Positions 27,711 through 35,406 of a stretch of DNA of 61,021 nt are shown piece by piece. A program made the translations under genes and the position numbers. Position 1 is the stretch's first letter, and each line of letters begins with the position of its first letter. This stretch comes from an uncultured Bacilli bacterium (GTDB taxonomy: Bacteria > Bacillota_I > Bacilli_A > RF39 > UBA660). Under the pieces are notes generated by a model that was given only the letters and a program-made list of their open reading frames with translations, was not told where the DNA came from and ran no database searches. Location: the NCBI GenBank assembly GCA_934101275.1, contig CAKOQM010000002.1, positions 1-61,021 of the forward strand. The letters are read 5' to 3'.

Positions 27711-28554
27711 CTTAAAAAGATATAGTCATATTGTTATAGGTATATTTTTGGTATCTTTTGCATTTAATCTTTTTCTATCCCCTTATGATTTTGTTACTGG
27801 TGGTGTAAGCGGTTTAAGTATTATCATAAGACACTTTATTCCTCTTAATGAAAGTCTTTTTATGATTTTATGTAATGCTTTATTACTTATTTTAAGTTAT
27901 TTTCTTCTAGGAAAAGAAAAAACAAAGAATACTTTAGTGGGTTCTTTGTTGTTTCCTATAGCTGTTTATTTAACCAAAAATATCTCAAAATATCTTATTA
28001 TTACGATTGATCCTTTATTAATCGCCATAATAGGCGGTGTTTTAAGTGGTTATGGTTACGGTCTTATTTTTCAAAATAACTACACGACAGGTGGTACCGA
28101 TATATTAAATCAAATAATGGAAAAATATTTTCATATGCCTATGGGGAAATCCATTTTAATTGTTGATGGTTTTATTGTCTTATTAGGTGGCTTTACATTT
28201 GGCTTTACCAAACTAATTTACTCTTTGATTTCTCTTTACTTTATGAGTTATTACTCTAATAATTTAACTTTAGGTATTAATAAAAATAAAGTGCTTTATA
28301 TTAGCAGTAAAAAAATAAATGATATAAAAAAATATTTGTTTTCTTGCGGCTATGATGTTACTTTGATTAATAGTGCTGGTGCTTTTACCAAAAAAGAAAA
28401 AGAACTTTTAATGTGTTCACTTCCTAATCTTTCTTATCATAAAGTAAAAGAAGTTTTAAAGGAAATAGATAAAGATGTTTTCATTGTTGTTACTAGTGCC
28501 TATGAACAAAAAAATGCCAATCGTGAAATCAATAAATTAACACTTGGGATATAA
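27700..28554 (+). CDS. YitT family membrane protein (DUF2179)
   Basis: This encodes 284 residues. Five or six hydrophobic segments (SYHIVIGIFLVSFAFNLF region, FVTGGVSGLSIIIRH, GVLSGYGYGLIF and later) are followed by a cytosolic C-terminal DUF2179 domain of about 80 residues. The TGGVSGLS and NNYTTGGTDIL motifs are typical of YitT. The role is unknown, possibly transport. It starts inside the last codons of prfB. Confidence 0.85.
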   Translation: MKTNLKRYSHIVIGIFLVSFAFNLFLSPYDFVTGGVSGLSIIIRHFIPLNESLFMILCNALLLILSYFLLGKEKTKNTLVGSLLFPIAVYLTKNISKYLIITIDPLLIAIIGGVLSGYGYGLIFQNNYTTGGTDILNQIMEKYFHMPMGKSILIVDGFIVLLGGFTFGFTKLIYSLISLYFMSYYSNNLTLGINKNKVLYISSKKINDIKKYLFSCGYDVTLINSAGAFTKKEKELLMCSLPNLSYHKVKEVLKEIDKDVFIVVTSAYEQKNANREINKLTLGI

Positions 28555-28569
28555 GAGTGCTAAAATGAG

Positions 28570-28598
28570 TTGCAAAAAGCATATAAATAAAGTACAAT
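28570..28598 (+). promoter_or_regulatory. Promoter for tilS-ftsH
   Basis: TTGCAA (28570-28575), a 17-bp spacer and TACAAT (28593-28598), then AAGGAG at 28612-28617 before the tilS ATG. Confidence 0.65.
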
Positions 28599-28621
28599 AA
28601 TAATGTTTTTTAAGGAGAATT

Positions 28622-29947
28622 ATGGAAGAAGAAAAAAAATTTATTGAAAAATATATCATAGGAGATACCCCTTGTGTCCTTGCTTTATCAGGAGGGCCAG
28701 ATTCCATGTGCCTTTTAAATTTACTTTATTCTTTACATAAAAATGTTATCTGTGTTCATATTAATCATAAAACAAGAAAGGAATGCGAAGAAGAATATGC
28801 TTTTGTGAAAAATTATTTACAAAAATTAAATATTCCTCTTGTTTATTATGAGATAGATTCTTATGAAAAAGGTAAATTTACGGAAAGTGAAGCAAGACAA
28901 ATTAGATATAAAAAATTCTTAGAAGTCTGTCATGAATATCATGCCAATATCTTATTAACAGCGCATCACGCGGATGATTTAACAGAAACGATTTTAATGC
29001 GTCTTTTAAGAGGAAGTTCCTTAAAAGGATATGCTGGCATTAAACAAGTGTCTTTTTATGAAGATGTTACTCTTTTAAGACCTCTTTTAACAAGAAATAA
29101 AAAAGAAATATATGGTTATTTAAAAAAACAAAATATTCCTTTTGTTCATGATAAATCAAATGATAGTAATGATTACATTAGAAATCGTTTGCGGCATGAA
29201 ATTTTACCTTTACTTGAAAGAGAAAATCCTTATTATTATCAAAAATTCTTAAGTTTTAGTGAACTTTTACAAGAAAAAACAAATCTTATTGATGAAGAAA
29301 TAAGTAAGGTTAAAAAAGATGTTTTGGTAAATAATAAAATAGATATTCTACGTTTTAAAAATTATTCTAAAGCGATGCAAAATGCTTTTTGTGAAGACTA
29401 TTTATATCAAATTTATCAAGAAAACATTACTAAATTAACGAAGAAACATCTCAATATTTTTATGAATCTATTGTTAGGAAAAAAAGAAAATGCTTATTAT
29501 GAATTTCCTATGGATTATTTATTTATCAAAAATGAAGGTTATACTTTTTTAAAAAAGAAAGAAATAATCAAACCATTTTGTTATCTTTTAGAAGACTATT
29601 TAGTTTTAGAGGATAAAAGCATCGTAGAGAAAAAGAAAGAATACACGGCGAAAAGCAACTATGAAATCCATTTAAATTCTAAGGATATCACATTACCTTT
29701 GTATATTAAGAGTCGGGAAAATGGCATGAAAATGGAAGTTAAAAATTTAAATGGAACACGAAAAATAAACGATATTTTAATTGATAATAAACTAACGAAA
29801 GAAGAAAAAAATAAAGTGCCTATTTTGGTAGATAGCGTAGGTAAAGTTCTTTGGGTTTTAGGAATAAAAAAATCTAAATATGACATCGACAAAGGTAAAA
29901 GTTATGATATAATATACAAGTATAAAAAGAAAGAGGAAGAAAAATAA
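28622..29947 (+). CDS. tilS: tRNA(Ile)-lysidine synthase
   Basis: This encodes 441 residues. TilS attaches lysine to C34 of the CAU-anticodon isoleucine tRNA, so that it reads AUA. The PP-loop ALSGGPDSMCLL binds ATP. The LTAHHADDLTETILMRLLRGS and DKSNDSNDYIRNRLRHEILPLL stretches are characteristic. A C-terminal TilS domain includes SRENGMKM. It overlaps ftsH by one base (TAATG); this pairing with ftsH is common in Firmicutes. Confidence 0.95.
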   Translation: MEEEKKFIEKYIIGDTPCVLALSGGPDSMCLLNLLYSLHKNVICVHINHKTRKECEEEYAFVKNYLQKLNIPLVYYEIDSYEKGKFTESEARQIRYKKFLEVCHEYHANILLTAHHADDLTETILMRLLRGSSLKGYAGIKQVSFYEDVTLLRPLLTRNKKEIYGYLKKQNIPFVHDKSNDSNDYIRNRLRHEILPLLERENPYYYQKFLSFSELLQEKTNLIDEEISKVKKDVLVNNKIDILRFKNYSKAMQNAFCEDYLYQIYQENITKLTKKHLNIFMNLLLGKKENAYYEFPMDYLFIKNEGYTFLKKKEIIKPFCYLLEDYLVLEDKSIVEKKKEYTAKSNYEIHLNSKDITLPLYIKSRENGMKMEVKNLNGTRKINDILIDNKLTKEEKNKVPILVDSVGKVLWVLGIKKSKYDIDKGKSYDIIYKYKKKEEEK

Positions 29948-31941
29948 TGAAAAGAAATAATCAAAATACAATAAAAAATTTATTTCCTTATCTTATTTTA
30001 GTGGTTGTTATTTTTGCCGTATTAAGTTTCTTAAACTTAGGCGGTACAATAACACATGAAATTACAACAGGTGAATTAATTAAGGAAATGGGTAATAAAA
30101 ATGTCACTGAAATTACGATTACTCCTAGTAGCGAAGAAAGTGTTTACTATGTAGAAGGTAAATTAAGTAACTATAAAGATTCTGAAAAGTTTAAAGCTAC
30201 TATTGTAGAAGCTGAAGTAGAAAACATTACAAAGTATGCCGAATCAAATAATCTTAAAGTTTATGAAACGAATCCAGATCCAGGTTCTATTTCATGGATT
30301 TACATTTTAGTAAATGTGGTTCCTTTAGTTGTTTTAGTTGGTGCTTCTTACTTTATCTTTATTAAAATGGCTAATAGTAATAAAGGAAGTATGGATTTTG
30401 GTAAGAGTCGCGCTAAATTATCTGCAGATGGCGGAAAAGTTCGTTTCAAAGACGTTGCAGGTTTAAAAGAAGAAAAAGAAGAAGTAGCCGAACTTATTGA
30501 CTTCTTAAAAAATCCTAAAAAATTCCAAAAATTAGGGGCTCGTATTCCTAAAGGTGTTTTACTTGTAGGTCCTCCAGGAACTGGTAAAACTTTACTTGCT
30601 AAAGCCGTAGCTGGTGAGGCTAATGTACCATTTTACTTTATAAGTGGTTCTGATTTCGTTGAATTATTTGTTGGTGTTGGAGCAAGCCGTGTTCGTGATA
30701 TGTTTAAAGAAGCCAAAAGAAATGCTCCATGTCTAATCTTTATTGATGAAATCGATGCTGTAGGGCGTCAAAGAGGTTCTGGTATCGGTGGTGGACATGA
30801 TGAAAGAGAACAAACTTTAAACCAATTACTTACTGAAATGGATGGTTTTGGTGCTAATGAAGGTATCATTATCATTGCTGCAACTAATAGACCAGACGTT
30901 TTGGACCCTGCTTTATTAAGACCAGGACGTTTCGATAGACAAGTTACTGTAAACCTTCCCGATACAGAAGAACGAGAAGCAATATTAAAAGTTCATGCTC
31001 AAAATAAAATTTTAGCGCCTTCTGTTAACTTAAAGAGTATTTCTCAAAGAACATCAGGTTTTTCTGGTGCAGACTTAGAGAACCTAATGAATGAGGCTGC
31101 TTTACTTGCCGTACGTAAAAATGAAGATGCGATTACTTTAAAAGATATTGATGAAGCAACCGACCGTGTATTAATGGGTCCTGCTAAAACAAGTCGTAAA
31201 GTAAGTGATGACATTAAATGGTTAACCGCAGTTCATGAATCAGGTCATGCCGTATTAGGCTTAAAATTAAAAGATGCGATGGAAGTTCAAAAAATCACTA
31301 TTGTACCACGTGGTATGGCGGGTGGTTATACCGCTTATACCCCAAAAGAAGATAATATTACAAGATATACGAAAAATGAAATGATTGCCATGATTACAAG
31401 TAGTTTAGGTGGTCGTGCTGCCGAAGAATTATTCTTAGGGGATGTCACAACAGGAGCTAGCGATGACTTTAAACGTTCAACGAATCTTGCTCGTAGTATG
31501 GTTACTGAATATGGTATGAGTGATCTAGGCCCAATTCGCTATGAACAAAATACTAGTGAAAATGTTTTCTTAGGTAGAGATTATAACAAAACAAAGAACT
31601 ATTCTGATCAAGTAGCTTTAGAAATTGATAAAGAAGTTCAAAAAATCATTACCAAATGTTATGATAATGCGAAGAAAATTCTCGAAGAAAATAAAGACTT
31701 AGTCATGCTTCTTTCTCATACCTTAATTGAAAAAGAAACGATTACCAAAGAACAAATTGATGAATTAGTTAGAACAGGTAAAATCGAAGATGAAGAATTT
31801 GATATTAGTGATGAACCTACTTTAACAAAACTACGTGAAGAAGCCAAATCATTAAAAATCAAAGGTTATTCAAAAATGAGTAAAGAAGAACTTGAAGAAA
31901 AAATTAAAGAAAAAGAACAAGAGACGGAACAAAAAGATTAG
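29947..31941 (+). CDS. ftsH: ATP-dependent zinc metalloprotease FtsH
   Basis: This encodes 664 residues. Two N-terminal membrane helices flank a short extracytoplasmic domain. The AAA domain has GPPGTGKT, FIDEIDAVGRQRG and the arginine-finger region RPGRFDRQ. The zinc protease site HESGHAVLG follows. FtsH degrades membrane and regulatory proteins. The charged C-terminal tail (EEAKSLKIKGYSKMSKEELEEK) looks like a short SAP/Rho-N-type helix pair. The terminator starts inside its last codons. Confidence 0.96.
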   Translation: MKRNNQNTIKNLFPYLILVVVIFAVLSFLNLGGTITHEITTGELIKEMGNKNVTEITITPSSEESVYYVEGKLSNYKDSEKFKATIVEAEVENITKYAESNNLKVYETNPDPGSISWIYILVNVVPLVVLVGASYFIFIKMANSNKGSMDFGKSRAKLSADGGKVRFKDVAGLKEEKEEVAELIDFLKNPKKFQKLGARIPKGVLLVGPPGTGKTLLAKAVAGEANVPFYFISGSDFVELFVGVGASRVRDMFKEAKRNAPCLIFIDEIDAVGRQRGSGIGGGHDEREQTLNQLLTEMDGFGANEGIIIIAATNRPDVLDPALLRPGRFDRQVTVNLPDTEEREAILKVHAQNKILAPSVNLKSISQRTSGFSGADLENLMNEAALLAVRKNEDAITLKDIDEATDRVLMGPAKTSRKVSDDIKWLTAVHESGHAVLGLKLKDAMEVQKITIVPRGMAGGYTAYTPKEDNITRYTKNEMIAMITSSLGGRAAEELFLGDVTTGASDDFKRSTNLARSMVTEYGMSDLGPIRYEQNTSENVFLGRDYNKTKNYSDQVALEIDKEVQKIITKCYDNAKKILEENKDLVMLLSHTLIEKETITKEQIDELVRTGKIEDEEFDISDEPTLTKLREEAKSLKIKGYSKMSKEELEEKIKEKEQETEQKD

Positions 31942-31954
31942 TTTCGTCTTTTTT
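31922..31954 (+). terminator. Intrinsic terminator of tilS-ftsH
   Basis: AGACGGAA pairs with TTTCGTCT (one wobble) followed by a T-run. The 5' arm lies in the last ftsH codons. Confidence 0.75.
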
Positions 31955-31997
31955 CATGTAAAATTTATTCTAATTAACAACCGTCTGGAAAATATTT

Positions 31998-32162
31998 CTA
32001 TTCTTTTTTTTCATCTTTTTTCATTTTTTCAATTTTATTTTCTAGTTGTCTTACATAATTATTAGCATGCGATAAGGCATTAGATACTCTTTTGAGTTCA
32101 CTTTTTAATTTTCTATTTTCTTCTCTTAATTTAAAATTTTGTTTTATTAAATCACTTGTCAT
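31998..32162 (-). CDS. 54-residue coiled-coil protein
   Basis: The frame runs from ATG (32162-32160) to TAG and encodes a 54-residue, strongly charged heptad-like helix (FKLREENRKLKSELKRVS, then VRQLENKIEKMKK). It could form a short coiled coil. No clear ribosome binding site is seen (GAAG only), and homologues are not recognised. It occupies the ftsH-reverse transcriptase gap, convergent with ftsH and divergent from the reverse transcriptase gene. Confidence 0.4.
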   Translation of the reverse strand: MTSDLIKQNFKLREENRKLKSELKRVSNALSHANNYVRQLENKIEKMKKDEKKE

Positions 32163-32291
32163 ATACTTCAATCTTTCTTTGCTATACTAAGCATTATCCT
32201 TTGTTTTAATGATAATTGCAATATTTTTATGTTCTTTTCATAAAATCTGTGAACAGTAACCTAAATGTAAAAAGAAAGCCGAAAAATGTGA

Positions 32292-32339
32292 TACAATGTA
32301 AATAATTTAGATATCATTAAAATTTATGATATTTTTTTT
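32292..32339 (+). promoter_or_regulatory. Reverse transcriptase promoter and terminator-like leader hairpin
   Basis: TACAAT (32292-32297) preceded by TGA is an extended -10. About 14 bases further on, ATATCAT (32311-32317) pairs with ATGATAT (32326-32332) and is followed by eight Ts (32332-32339). This forms a weak terminator-like structure before the reverse transcriptase ribosome binding site (GAGGTG, 32348-32353). Confidence 0.45.
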
Positions 32340-32358
32340 AGAAGATTGAGGTGTTTTT

Positions 32359-33867
32359 ATGAGATTAGTAACAAGTATGAGTGCAGCAAAAGCAAAAGAA
32401 TTTTTTTTAAAATCTGAAAGTTATTTTAGTTTTGATTTACCTATATATTTTGATTTTGAATCAATTCTTCAATTATCAGATTCGTTAATCATGGGTAAAA
32501 ATTTTATGAATACAATAGTAAAAAGTAGAGCCGATGCTCCTGAAAAAAAAGAAAATGTTGATTATTTTATAATACATAATAAGGATGGAAAATATGCATG
32601 GAGACCGTTTGAATTAATTCACCCAATACTATATGTAAAACTAGTTAATGATATATGTGAATCTAAGAATTGGAGTGAAATTAAAAAAAGATTAAAAGAG
32701 TTACATTCTAATCCAAATATTATTTGTTGTAGCATGCCAGGTGAATCTAAAAGTAAAAAAACAGATAAAAAAGAAAATATTTTACGATGGTGGAATGAAT
32801 ATGAACAAAGAAGTATCTCAACATCCTTAGAATATTCATTAATGGCAAATACCGATATATCAAATTGTTATCCATCAATATACACCCATTCAATATCATG
32901 GGCATTACATACTAAATCAATCTCCAAAGCTACCAAAGGTGATTTATCATACATTGGTAATTTGATAGATAAAGATATTGTAAATATGAGATACGGGCAA
33001 ACAAACGGAATTCCTCAAGGAAGTATTTTAATGGACTTTGTTGCTGAAATTGTTTTAGGATATTGTGATGAATTACTTACAGAAAAATTAAATAACTTAA
33101 ATATAAAAGATTATAAAATTTTAAGATATAGAGATGACTACAGAATATTTTGTAATAATAGTTTTGAGTTGGAATTAATTTTAAAGAGCTTATCAGAAGT
33201 ATTAATTGAATTGAATTTTAAATTAAATACTGCAAAAACATACTCAACAAAAGATATAGTAATAAAATCTGTAAAAGATGATAAAATTAGCAGATTCATT
33301 AATCAGAATAGTTTTGAAAAATTAACTTTACAAAAACAATTGTTTTTGATAAACAAATTCAGTAAAGAATATCCTAATAGTGGCAGTCTAATTGTCTTAT
33401 TGAATGATGTTTTTAAAGAAAAAATAGAGAAAATGAAAAAAAGGCCAAACAGTTATGAACAAGTTATAAGTATTGTTATTGACATAATGTACAATAATCC
33501 AAGAACATATCCAATATGTGTAGCAATATTAAGCCATATTTTTAAATTTTTTGATAAAACAAAAATTGAAAAATATATAGATTTAATTATCAATAAGTTT
33601 AAGTCATTAACAAATACTATTTATTTAGAAATATGGTTACAACGATTAACTATTCCAATTGATAGAAATAAAAAATATTCTAGTGGAAGTATATGCGAAA
33701 AACTCTATAATAAATCAATGAATATTTGGAATTCAGAATGGTTAAGAGAGAATATTAGAAGACAATTTGATGAAAATTTAATTATCAATGAGCATGAAAT
33801 TGCAAAAATGCTATTATATTTATCACGCACAGAAGTGGATGCTTTTTCTATTGGATACGATATATAA
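32359..33867 (+). CDS. Abi/UG-type (defence) reverse transcriptase, subclass not determined
   Basis: This encodes 502 residues. Reverse transcriptase motifs are clear: MANTDISNCYPSIY (first catalytic Asp), NGIPQGSILMDFVAEIVLGY, and RYRDDYRIF with the catalytic pair Asp259-Asp260. The C-terminal 200 residues are mostly helical with no maturase or endonuclease domain, as in the Abi/unknown-group polymerases that include the DRT antiphage enzymes. The N-terminal FFLKSESYFSFDLPIYFDFE block seems family-specific. It is not a group II intron type (no maturase X or HNH) nor, by its motifs, a DGR or typical retron enzyme. It is solitary, in an island with an IS and a nuclease-helicase gene. Antiviral function is inference. 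Confidence 0.8.
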   Translation: MRLVTSMSAAKAKEFFLKSESYFSFDLPIYFDFESILQLSDSLIMGKNFMNTIVKSRADAPEKKENVDYFIIHNKDGKYAWRPFELIHPILYVKLVNDICESKNWSEIKKRLKELHSNPNIICCSMPGESKSKKTDKKENILRWWNEYEQRSISTSLEYSLMANTDISNCYPSIYTHSISWALHTKSISKATKGDLSYIGNLIDKDIVNMRYGQTNGIPQGSILMDFVAEIVLGYCDELLTEKLNNLNIKDYKILRYRDDYRIFCNNSFELELILKSLSEVLIELNFKLNTAKTYSTKDIVIKSVKDDKISRFINQNSFEKLTLQKQLFLINKFSKEYPNSGSLIVLLNDVFKEKIEKMKKRPNSYEQVISIVIDIMYNNPRTYPICVAILSHIFKFFDKTKIEKYIDLIINKFKSLTNTIYLEIWLQRLTIPIDRNKKYSSGSICEKLYNKSMNIWNSEWLRENIRRQFDENLIINEHEIAKMLLYLSRTEVDAFSIGYDI

Positions 33868-33882
33868 AAAATACGCTGTATC

Positions 33883-34761
33883 CTAGATTGTTAGGGGTGA
33901 AAAATTATAGTCAGAGTAGCCATTACTAAAATCAATACCAGAAGTGTTATCATAAATATTATTAGAATAAGTAGAACAAACATTTATGACAGATTTCTTC
34001 ATCATAGTTAAAGGTTGATCTAATATTTCAACTGTATAATTAATCAATTTTTGAAAACAAAACCAATCTAAATAATGTTGTAAATGTTTAGTGGAAACAC
34101 CTTTAAAATGAGATAAAAAAGTTGCTGATTCGGAATGCAATGAATTTATATTTTCAAGATTATAACCATTGTTATTAACGTGAGTCCATGATTTTATTTG
34201 TTCTAAATTTATATTATTTTCTTTAGCAAATTTTTCATAAGAAGACTTACAATCTGTAATAAGACAATTTATCTTTTTTGCTTTATCTTTAAAAATACTT
34301 TTTACCTGTTCTGATGTTATTGGTCCAGTACCAGCAATTTCTAAAAAGCAATTGTCACATTCATCTATTGCTGAAGCAATACATACTTGGCGATTACTTA
34401 TACCTCTCTTTGAGCCACCTTTAGAAGACCGAGGTTTTGAAAATCTCGGCATATTTTTTGTTTTCTTTCCTTTTAAATTAATAGATTTTCTTATTATTGA
34501 AATACTATTTAAAACCTTGTGTTTTAATAAAAAAACTGTGTTTTTGTTACAATTCATTTTCGCTGCTGTCTTTTTGATAGAAAACTTATCATTCATGCAT
34601 TCAAAAAATATTAAAATTTGATTATATTTTAGCTTAGTATGTGAAAGAGGCATACTGGTACATGAACTAAATTTTTTTGAACAATCCTTGCAATAGTAGG
34701 TTTGAACTTTGTTTTTATCATGTCCGTTTTTAATAATATTGTTAGATTTACAGCGGCACAT
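33883..34761 (-). mobile_element. IS1595-type transposase, probably 5'-truncated
   Basis: This encodes 292 residues. An N-terminal zinc ribbon (CRC...YYCKDCSKKF) is followed by a DDE domain: ASAIDECDN, CLITDCKSSYEKFA, then ENINSLHSES and KGVSTKHLQHYLDWFCF, typical of IS1595. The first zinc pair, normally CxxC, is reduced to CxC because the start Met occupies the first Cys position, which suggests the left end was replaced at the junction with the ImmA-like fragment. The stop lies only 15 bp from the reverse transcriptase stop. The sequence CGCTGTA occurs inward at both edges (33875 region and minus-strand 34755 region), but matching target duplications were not found. Confidence 0.75.
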
Positions 34762-34965
34762 GAGTTAGGTCATATATTATTGCATACAGGAATTAAAGCC
34801 AATAATTTTTTATGTCCAATATCTGGTACAAAGAATGATATCGAAAAAGAAGCATACTCTTTTGCATCTAATTTACTTATGCCAATGGCTGAATTAAATA
34901 AAAGAGTCGACTTATATCAAGATGAAAATGGAAAAGTGGGATTGGATGAATGTTTACAACATTAA
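34744..34965 (+). pseudogene. ImmA/IrrE-type metallopeptidase fragment
   Basis: The reading RFTAAHELGHILLHTGIK carries the HExxH zinc site of ImmA/IrrE proteases. EKEAYSFASNLLMPMAEL follows, including the downstream Glu-containing helix. The part upstream of RFT is replaced by the transposase sequence, so the N-terminal half and start are missing. ImmA proteases cleave phage- or ICE-type repressors, so this is a remnant of a mobile-element regulatory gene. It terminates at TAA 34963-34965. Confidence 0.7.
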
Positions 34966-35017
34966 CATATAAATTCTTGTTAATTATTTTTTATAATTCG
35001 CTAAAATAAAGATGCTA

Positions 35018-35026
35018 TGTTATACT
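35018..35026 (+). promoter_or_regulatory. Extended -10 promoter of the MazG-like/helicase pair
   Basis: TGT-TATACT lies 26 bp before the chosen GTG start. It also rules out the ATG at 35017, which lies on the promoter. Confidence 0.55.
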
Positions 35027-35052
35027 ATCTATATAACCTAGGAAGTGATTAT

Positions 35053-35367
35053 GTGAAAGAACTTGAAGAAAAAATAGTTAAGTTTGCTAAGGATAGGGAT
35101 TGGTTACAATTTAATACGCCAGAAAACTTGGCTAAATCGATTTCTATTGAAGCTGGCGAGCTCCTTGAATGTTTTCAATGGAACAATAATTATGATAAAA
35201 ATGAATTAAAGTATGAAATAGCTGATGTGCTTAATTATTGTATTCTGCTTTGTCATCAGATAGGCGTTGACCCTAAAGAAATAGTTTTAGAAAAAATGGA
35301 TATTAGCGCTCAAAAATATCCTATTGAAAAAGCAAAAGGTAAGAGTACAAAATACGATAAATTATAG
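35053..35367 (+). CDS. MazG-like nucleotide pyrophosphohydrolase
   Basis: This encodes 104 residues from the GTG at 35053 (AGGAAGTG at 35040-35047). The all-alpha NTP pyrophosphatase fold is shown by SISIEAGELLECFQW (metal-binding Glu residues in E-x2-E form) and EIADVLNYCILL. Such enzymes hydrolyse non-canonical or excess (d)NTPs to monophosphates; the substrate here is unknown. It lies 39 bp upstream of a nuclease-helicase gene on the same strand, probably in one transcript. This invites a defence or nucleotide-control reading, which is inference. Confidence 0.8.
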   Translation: MKELEEKIVKFAKDRDWLQFNTPENLAKSISIEAGELLECFQWNNNYDKNELKYEIADVLNYCILLCHQIGVDPKEIVLEKMDISAQKYPIEKAKGKSTKYDKL

Positions 35368-35406
35368 AAAGTTTAACGTTTGAATAATGGTTTGTAGGTG
35401 AAGTAA

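Noticed and set aside
32359..33867. Reverse transcriptase as the partner of the lectin-like variable patch (a DGR)
   Set aside because: The YRDD and GIPQGSILMDF motifs and the long helical C-terminus do not fit DGR enzymes, and no adenine-rich template repeat was seen nearby.
34702..34743. N-terminal extension of the ImmA-like frame (MNFVFIMSVFNN)
   Set aside because: This part is the antisense of the transposase zinc-ribbon region; only the sequence from RFT onward resembles ImmA.
35017..35052. ATG start of the MazG-like gene at 35017
   Set aside because: It lies immediately before and within an extended -10 box (35018-35026), so it would not be in the transcript; the GTG at 35053 has a proper ribosome binding site.
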